From Terfezia claveryi (taxonomy: Eukaryota > Ascomycota > Pezizomycetes > Pezizales > Pezizaceae), in the NCBI GenBank assembly GCA_015179025.1, contig WHUX01000122.1:1-64000 (forward strand): DNA of 64,000 bases, written 5' to 3'. This document shows, in pieces, positions 57,855-64,000 of this stretch. The notes beneath the pieces were generated by a model. That model worked only from the letters and a program-made list of their open reading frames with translations, made no database searches and was not told where the DNA came from. The translations under genes and the position numbers were made by a program. The number at the start of each line of letters is the position of its first letter. Position 1 is the first letter of the stretch.

Positions 57855-58517
57855 TTTGCGTTACAGTTAAATTCGTGTGTAGTTTCTCCGATTACACAAG
57901 ATTTATTGACTGCCAAAAAAAGGGGCGATTGGTGTTTGGATTAGCGCTTGTGTTTTAAGCCCATTGCGGGGAACTGGGTGTGGAGGAAATCAGGAGAACA
58001 CTCGACCATATTTGAACGGAATCTATACAAGAAGCACTTACCTGATAGCCTTAAAGCCGTACGAATCGCTCGCACGAGATTGAGGTCGAAACTATCGTGA
58101 TGTTGCCTCTATTGTTTGGGAGTAAGCTGGAGTGCTCTGAATTGCGTTGACAGCAAGCTGGGGATCCCAGTTTCTGCACAGCCATAGACTTGGCGTAATG
58201 ATGCAGCTGCCAGGAATACCGGTCTGCTTTTGCCGTCATTATTACGGTACCTGCCTTGAAATCTTCGCTACCCAGCAGGCGTTATTATGATTGCGTACCA
58301 AAGGAGTGGTCGTGTTGACTGGCGGTCTCAGTGAAGAAACTAGCATGGTCCTCGATCCTTTCATACCTATGTACAGGCCGGGCCCTCTATAACAGATGAC
58401 CAAATCGCGAGATTTTCCGACAGGCTTAAGGAGGATCTGATATAGAGATAAACCACTACCGGTAGAGTAACTAAGGCTGGCGGTCGAAGTGCGGGGCAGA
58501 AGATACTTATTTCTTGA
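57855..58517. other. Intergenic region, nothing recognised
   Basis: Upstream of the disordered-protein gene. Only short ORFs. Confidence 0.4.
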
Positions 58518-60029
58518 TTATGACAGCCATACATCATCGCAATGAACACAACAAGGCGAAGGCGAGGCCTTACCATTTGGGAGAAAGATAGTGTTTTGCC
58601 TCCTGAGGGAGGAAGTTGAGCGGACGAAAAAGAATCTAAATGACTTAAAAAAGCACTTCTTGACCTTCGAGTACCTACTCCTTACTGTCGGATACTCATA
58701 AAGTGAAGGATAAGTGGTTGGATTTTGCCACCACCAACTATTACCGAGGCCATCGGGCACTTGATGCCTTGCGATCATATTCAGAAATCTTTCCCCATCC
58801 CTTAATTCCCTCTGAAATTGAGAAATAAGCTGCATCTAGTGCTTCAGACGCACCAGCAATCTCAACATTGAGGGCATTGGTTCCGTCAAGTGGAAGTCGT
58901 TAGGAGGAGGCAAATTTTGTTGCGACTGTGAAGGTTTGGGTTTATTACAGTAGTACTCTGTATAGAGAGAAGATTTGTGTGTAGAACAGGGGTTAACTTT
59001 CCACAGGTGGATGATATTTGAGCTGTCCAGTATAGTTAGTGGGAATCTTGAAGACTCTCCCACATCTTTAGTGGTCAGTTAAAGCAGAAGACCCTTCATT
59101 CTGGTATTTCATGCTGATCCGGTCGTGCATCTATGTAGTGTAAGTAGTTAGGTAATATAGTATAATCTTGTAAGAACAGCCTGGAGTTTTTCCGATTCGC
59201 TGCTTCGAGAGATCATCTAACGGTACCAAAGTACTGGGAATAGGTACCATACCCTACCCGCCTCTTGAATCAACTACTCGATACAACGGTACAACGATAA
59301 ATTATTGTCGTGCAGCGTGCAGCCAGTCCCACCAAAATTCAGTTACTTACCAAAATTCATTTATCGCTGTATCGAGTATGAACGCTATGTAGTGAATACT
59401 TGGAATCACTACTGTAATCTCGATGCTCGCACCATCCGACCAGGTTTCCCATACAAACTAACTCAGCGGATATCTCTACAACTTGGTCAATCAATCTATT
59501 ATTAATGCCTGAGAGTAATAGTAATTGTAATATAACCTCAACCTGCCTTCCTTTTGGTTTGGTGCTTACTATTGACATGGGCTTCCACGCCCAAGCATCA
59601 CCACTTTAACTTAACCGAGAAAATTGGATCCATTGTGAAATAACTCCAACCACAGTGGATGTAGTGTTTAGAATCCTGGAGCCATTGTTTGGGAATCCTG
59701 GGGGCATTGTGTTGGGTATTCGTATTCTTGATACAGGCAAACGATCCGACCCATTTTTTCTTCAGGTTTCGCTCTAACAAGATATCACATGACTGGCAGG
59801 GGAGGCTGGGGTAGTAGATAAGCGGAAGTAGCAATTCAATATTATTTATTCTTCCTACTTTAGCCCGGTTCAAGCAATATGCCCCCTCACCGCCGATTTG
59901 GACATACTGCCTCAGAGAAATAGCAGATACGTCAAGCTCGGAAAGGTGAATGAAGACAACGACCTGGAGAGATGACAATGGATGAGTTTTGAAGGTTGTT
60001 TCCAAACCGAGAAGGAAATGTGATATCAC
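58518..60029 (-). other. Possible spliced gene, unresolved
   Basis: Minus-strand stretches look exon-like but cannot be joined with certainty: 60029-59598 (143 codons, with CQSCDILLERNLKKKW), 59063-58836, and 58835 to about 58690 (VPDGLGNSWWWQNPTTYPSL). For the last, a GTAAGG donor and CCCTCAG acceptor (about 58598-58670) would continue YEYP-T with EAKHYLSPK. A competing frame at 58875-58745 also reads well (NVEIAGASEALDAAYFS). A MITE at 59275-59378 lies within. No family recognised. Confidence 0.25.
59275..59378. mobile_element. ~104-bp MITE with inverted ends
   Basis: TACTCGATACAACGG... and ...TTTATCGCTGTATCGAGTA are inverted copies of each other (TACTCGATAC / GTATCGAGTA, plus CGATAAAT / ATTTATCG). 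TA at both edges fits a Tc1/mariner-like target duplication. Confidence 0.6.
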
Positions 60030-60152
60030 TATCCATGAGGTATCAACGATTTTATTTGTACATCGTTTGTGTTTCTTAATTACATATATGTCTTGCCAAG
60101 TATTTCTGTGCTGCCAGTAGATAACTAGAAGTTTTTCCTGTATTATGGTTTA

Positions 60153-60321
60153 CCGCATCCACTGGTGTATAACGATCCTTGTCAGTTTAAAGGCATAGGT
60201 CGAGCTTATGCAGTAAAGGTGATAAAATAGGTGGATGGTAACAAGCTCACTGAGGTATAATGGTCCTGTCAGGTGTATTATCTTTAAACTGACAAGGATC
60301 GTTGTTCGCCAGTGGATGCGG
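60153..60321. mobile_element. 169-bp MITE, 40-bp TIRs, TA duplication
   Basis: Left TIR CCGCATCCACTGG...GTCAGTTTAAAG (60153-60192) is mirrored at 60282-60321 with 3 mismatches. Flanked by TA on both sides (60151-60152, 60322-60323), as for Tc1/mariner/pogo-class insertions. No coding sequence. Confidence 0.85.
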
Positions 60322-60329
60322 TACTTACC

Positions 60330-61116
60330 TTCCGATTGTTAGGCTGGATTACTAATGCACTCTGAGTACGCTATTTATGTCTTCACACAGTCAACAACCT
60401 GGATATGCACGCATTTTCATACTCTATGCAGTACCATATATATTACATACTCTTTATAGTATCACTTACTGCGTAATGATCGACAATCATGTGATGATTG
60501 ACATGGGCTCCCCTGCCACATACAGTAACATTCCATCAATATATGTAATATCAATGCAGTAAGAATAATGAATATAGGATAAAAACACTCGAAAAACCCA
60601 AATTTAACATCTTCAACCCGCTCCGATCTACTCTGAACCTTCTATAGCACCTAAACCCTTAATACCCCATATGACCACCTCTCTAGCATAACCACCCATC
60701 CTACACCCCCCATGCCACCCACAACAACTACTACTAGCAGCCATAGGTTCCTTAAAGGTCCACTCTATAAGCCATATTAGTATAGACTCAAGTTGCTTAC
60801 TGTATATAGAACTAGATGCACTGCAAACTGTATTGCTCTATATAACCTATATAACTTTTGCAAGCTAGCCTCCTCGGTATCGAATTTCAGCTTTTTTGAG
60901 CGATTCAATCAAGCTATATTTATAGTACTGCAATCTTAATATCTTAGGGTGTCCTTCTATGCAGTTTCTTAAACCTAGTATATTTTGTAGCTCCTGTATT
61001 ATACAAATCTCTGACCAAGCTCCATATATCTCGATATGCAATCTACTTGGCCTCAAGGGTCGTAGCAATCATAATACTAAGCCGCTCACATTCAATATCA
61101 GGAAAGAAAATAGTTT
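60330..61116. other. Intergenic, no gene recognised
   Basis: AT-rich sequence with only short ORFs (longest about 60 codons) lacking recognisable motifs. Confidence 0.4.
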
Positions 61117-61311
61117 GTCTCCAGTGTCTCTAGAGACAGTATTGCCACTGGAGACAAGGTATGTCTCCACGATTGGCAGAATGTCTCCCAGTGTCTCCAG
61201 GAGACACTGGGAGACACTGAGAGACATATAGGAGACACTCAGGAGACACCTAGGAGACATAAAATATACAAAAGACACCAGAGACAACCTTGTCTCCTAG
61301 AGACACCACCT
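61117..61311. repeat. GAGACA/TGTCTC cluster with nested hairpins
   Basis: About 20 copies of GGAGACA or TGTCTCC in both orientations within 195 bp. They include a 33-bp near-perfect palindrome at 61183-61215 (16-bp arms around a single A at 61199). Confidence 0.9.
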
Positions 61312-61576
61312 AGCGTCCCGATGCCACTTTTTTCTTGCTGATGAATATAGGCTTAGCTAAGACTTTTAAAGGCCCTTGATCTGCTTCTATGACTGAGGCT
61401 TTACCTTTATGCTATTGTTAAGTATTTTGAGGGTTTGGGTATATTTTACAACCTCTGCCGGATTGCTTAATATTTTAGAGGAACTTGTAATCTGTGTGAG
61501 ATTGCTTATGAATAGGAGGATGTAGGAGTATTCACAACAACTAGTTTAAAGGAAGGCTAAGAGGTCTTAACCTAGT

Positions 61577-62206
61577 TGTGTTACGGCTCAGGTAAGAGAC
61601 CTACCCTCAGCAGAGAATATCCCAATACCTAATTATGGCTGCTAACTGCTATGGCCTGATCAACCATACAGATGTGGGTAATATGTCCAGAATGGACGGG
61701 TATTGGAGCAAGGAAGCGTGTGACCTCTGAATGCATTCTCATATATATACTCTCTTCTATAGATATCCATTAAGTTCTTATATTCATTATTCTTATATTG
61801 TTATTTGTTATATGCAAGTTTATCTTCTGTATGACAGCCTGACTGCAATGCGTTGAAGTTCAGGCTGCCTAATTAATGTATGTCAGACTGCAGGGTTCCT
61901 AAATAGGAAGCATCTTTCTATTCTAGACAACCATCTGATGTCAGTTCTACTAAGCTATTAAGGGAAGTGTCGTCAGATCTGATAATGAGTTATCAGATCA
62001 ATGCTTCTATATAAGCTACTGCTTTTATATAGTTAATACAATAAGACCCAAGCGGTATTCTAAGTCTCATATAGCTTTACTCTTATCGAGTCCACTTCAC
62101 ACCCAAGTTGCTACTACGTTTATACTTGTGATTTATTACCAATCACCCCTTATACCTCTAGCGCTGACTTGTATATTCGTAGTTACAGCCCGCCTATAAT
62201 ATTACA
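61577..62206 (+). repeat. Probable 5' LTR of a right-edge retrotransposon
   Basis: TGTGTTACGG start and ATTACA end (62206), about 45 bp before the gag ATG. Contains CTATATAAGC near 62008 as a possible TATA box. The partner LTR is outside the window, so the ends are tentative. Confidence 0.5.
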
Positions 62207-62250
62207 CCACTTGTCTATAATACTGTATAGACACTACCTCCGACACTAAT

Positions 62251-63965
62251 ATGTCTATGCTTAGAGGACTACTTGATACTAAGTCTGATGACCACATGGC
62301 TGATAATGATAATAATAGTATTGCTCGAGCCCAACAATAGGCTGAAGAATTTATTTAGCGAGAATACTCATCTATTCAAAGTCCATTTCAAGCACGAGAT
62401 GTATGGGGACCTCGTCAGATTGAACCACCAGTATCTATGTCTACTTCGTCAGAAGAGCCCATTATTCGATCAGTTGCACCATCAGTGCCACCACCACTAT
62501 TTTCGAGTTTTACACAATCAGGACTATCACAAAAAAGCTAGCAACCAGCGTTTCATCACCGAACACCAGCACCAGATTCCTCCGCAACTATGAAGCTCCT
62601 CAAACAGCTAGAGGAAGAGAAAGAAGCAGCCTTACAAGAAGTCTGCAAGCTTCAGGCAGCACAATAATCCAATTCCGCCTTTATTCAGCGAACAGCAGCC
62701 AATGTTCAGAATACAGCCAATACTGCTACTGCTGGACAAGCTAAGTTATCAAGTGATACTAGTGCTGCACTCACTCAAATACAGGATTTAATCCTTAAAG
62801 GACAAAATACTCAAGCTGACGAATTCAAAATTGTCCACCACAATATTGGATGGCTAAGAAATCAAGCCAAACAACACTATCTCCACTATGATCGACAATT
62901 TGGAACAATAGAGAACTGGTTCGATGAGATAGAGAATCGGCTCACTCAGCTAGAAGGATGGGTACTAGCACCACGACCCATCCTACCATACAATGGCCTT
63001 ACAGAACGGTTGGAACAAGCAGCAGGGAACCCCCCACCATGACCACCAAAAGTTCCACCAGTAGGACCACCATGAGATCCTACTCCACTACAAATACCAA
63101 TACTGCCAGTACAAGTTGCAGGAAAAGCACTTCCCCCTACGAAGTTTAAGGGTGAACGAGTACAGTTAGAAGGCTGAATCCTTCAGATGGATGATTACTT
63201 CCTTATTACCCTTACTCGAAATAAAAGTCAGAAGCTCGCATATGTTGGTTTATGTTTGGAAGGGAAGGCATTGGATTGGTGGAAGGCTAATAGGATAAGT
63301 TACACTACATGGGATGAGGTAAAGAAGACTATGAAGATGTACTATGGGGATCATTATTAGGGAGACTGATCATATCAGGAGATAACACAGCTAAAAAAAC
63401 AAGATCTATCATCGACTATCTCATGGAAATCGACCGACTCAATACCTATGCTAAGATCCCTAATACTCAGATAATTAACATAATTATCTCCAACCTTCCT
63501 CATAACCTCCATATATCCATACTCACTACAAACAACTCTGACAACAACCCGCTCTTTGGAGACAGAAACTCATTGAGATGGATATTATCAGTATCGAATT
63601 CCAAAGCCGAAACCACAATGCCTCTCCAACCTAACCAGCATCAAAGAAGTGTACATTCGAGGAATAGATACAACTTCGAAGTGGAGTACCTCTACCACCA
63701 GAACAAGTACAAAGGATGTACAAATCCTAGAAGCAATCCGAGATGCAAAATGTGAGAAGGAAGATGCTTGTCTTGTAGATATAATGGCCATCAAGCGGCT
63801 GAGTATAGGTGTGGAAAAGTTGCTACTGAACCTACTACTAAGCCAAAAAATACCACCAGTACTAGCCAGGCATTAGTACCTACCAACAAAAAGGCTCGAA
63901 CCGATAAAGGACACCTTCGGATTACAGAGCTTAGTTCTGAAGAAGAAGAATTGGGAAACGAGTAA
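62251..63965 (+). pseudogene. LTR retrotransposon gag (element D), decayed
   Basis: ATG at 62251 (MSMLRGLLDTKSDDHMADND). A helical, Gln-rich N-terminal part (LLKQLEEEKEAALQEVCKL), a coiled region, then the Retrotrans_gag core (PPTKFKGERVQLEG, LQMDDYFLITLTRNKSQKLA, CLEGKALDWWKANRISYTTW) continued after a frameshift at 63423 (MEIDRLNTYAKIPNTQIINI). The zinc knuckle is CLSCRYNGHQAAEY (63770-63806); the last Cys is Tyr (TAT, 63804-63806), a G-to-A change. A stop ends gag after SSEEEELGNE. Pol would follow beyond the window. Several TAG/TGA breaks. Confidence 0.85.
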
Positions 63966-64000
63966 GAAGTACCTCACCGACCGTCGGACGTACTCCTAGA

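Noticed and set aside
57185..57944. Several 80-190 codon frames overlapping the disordered-protein gene
   Set aside because: Shadows of the low-complexity GC-rich coding frame on the minus strand; no independent features.
60153..60321. Rho-like or intrinsic terminator hairpin
   Set aside because: The inverted repeat is 40 bp with a ~90-bp spacer and TA duplications, as in a MITE, and this is a eukaryotic sequence.

Overview
The window reads as fungal nuclear DNA, almost certainly from a filamentous dikaryotic fungus. The evidence is spliceosomal introns of 50-82 bp with GT...CTAAC...AG signals, chromodomain-bearing Ty3/gypsy retrotransposons, Ty1/copia and hAT relics, and one intact seven-exon host gene (ferroportin-like). 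Ascomycete versus basidiomycete cannot be settled from this sequence alone. About 80% of the window is transposon-derived.

Layout. 1-3859: pol and 3' LTR of a degraded chromovirus (+ strand) that has inserted into the LTR of a second, oppositely oriented chromovirus (3860-8875, - strand). 8876-29264: a complex accessory block. It opens with a decayed hAT transposase gene (9496-12264, -). A row of spliced, decayed genes follows: an unknown gene (13028-14020), a basic/acidic protein (15134-16311), a divergent histone H3 (16761-17467) and a TET/JBP-family 2-oxoglutarate dioxygenase (17899-19056, -). These are separated by minisatellites that share a TGTCACGGG-like core. The block then holds a roughly 6-kb inverted-repeat structure (about 21660-27825) with arms of 120-bp tandem repeats around an AT-rich minisatellite centre, two tRNA-derived SINE-like copies and an old LTR. 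29265-31631: truncated Ty1/copia element (-). 31632-44709: 3' part of a chromovirus (element C, +) split by a complete 8.96-kb chromovirus (element B, 32288-41249, -). 44715-51097: a complete 6.38-kb chromovirus (element 3) with 632-bp LTRs and a perfect CTTAC target duplication. 51098-61100: a gene-bearing island with ferroportin (53574-55507, -), a disordered protein gene (56925-57854, -), possible unresolved exons and three small inverted-repeat transposons. 61117-64000: a GAGACA-rich hairpin cluster, then the LTR and gag of another LTR retrotransposon that runs off the end.

Most exciting point: a histone H3 variant and a TET/JBP-like DNA-modifying dioxygenase lie 430 bp apart inside a repeat block. 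Both carry in-frame stops of the same C-to-T/G-to-A type as the retrotransposons, whereas the ferroportin gene 36 kb away is intact. This suggests that the two chromatin genes belong to a repeated, probably mobile, element. Linkage of TET/JBP genes to DNA transposons is known in fungi (the KDZ superfamily). A companion transposon-borne histone H3 is not something I know to be described.
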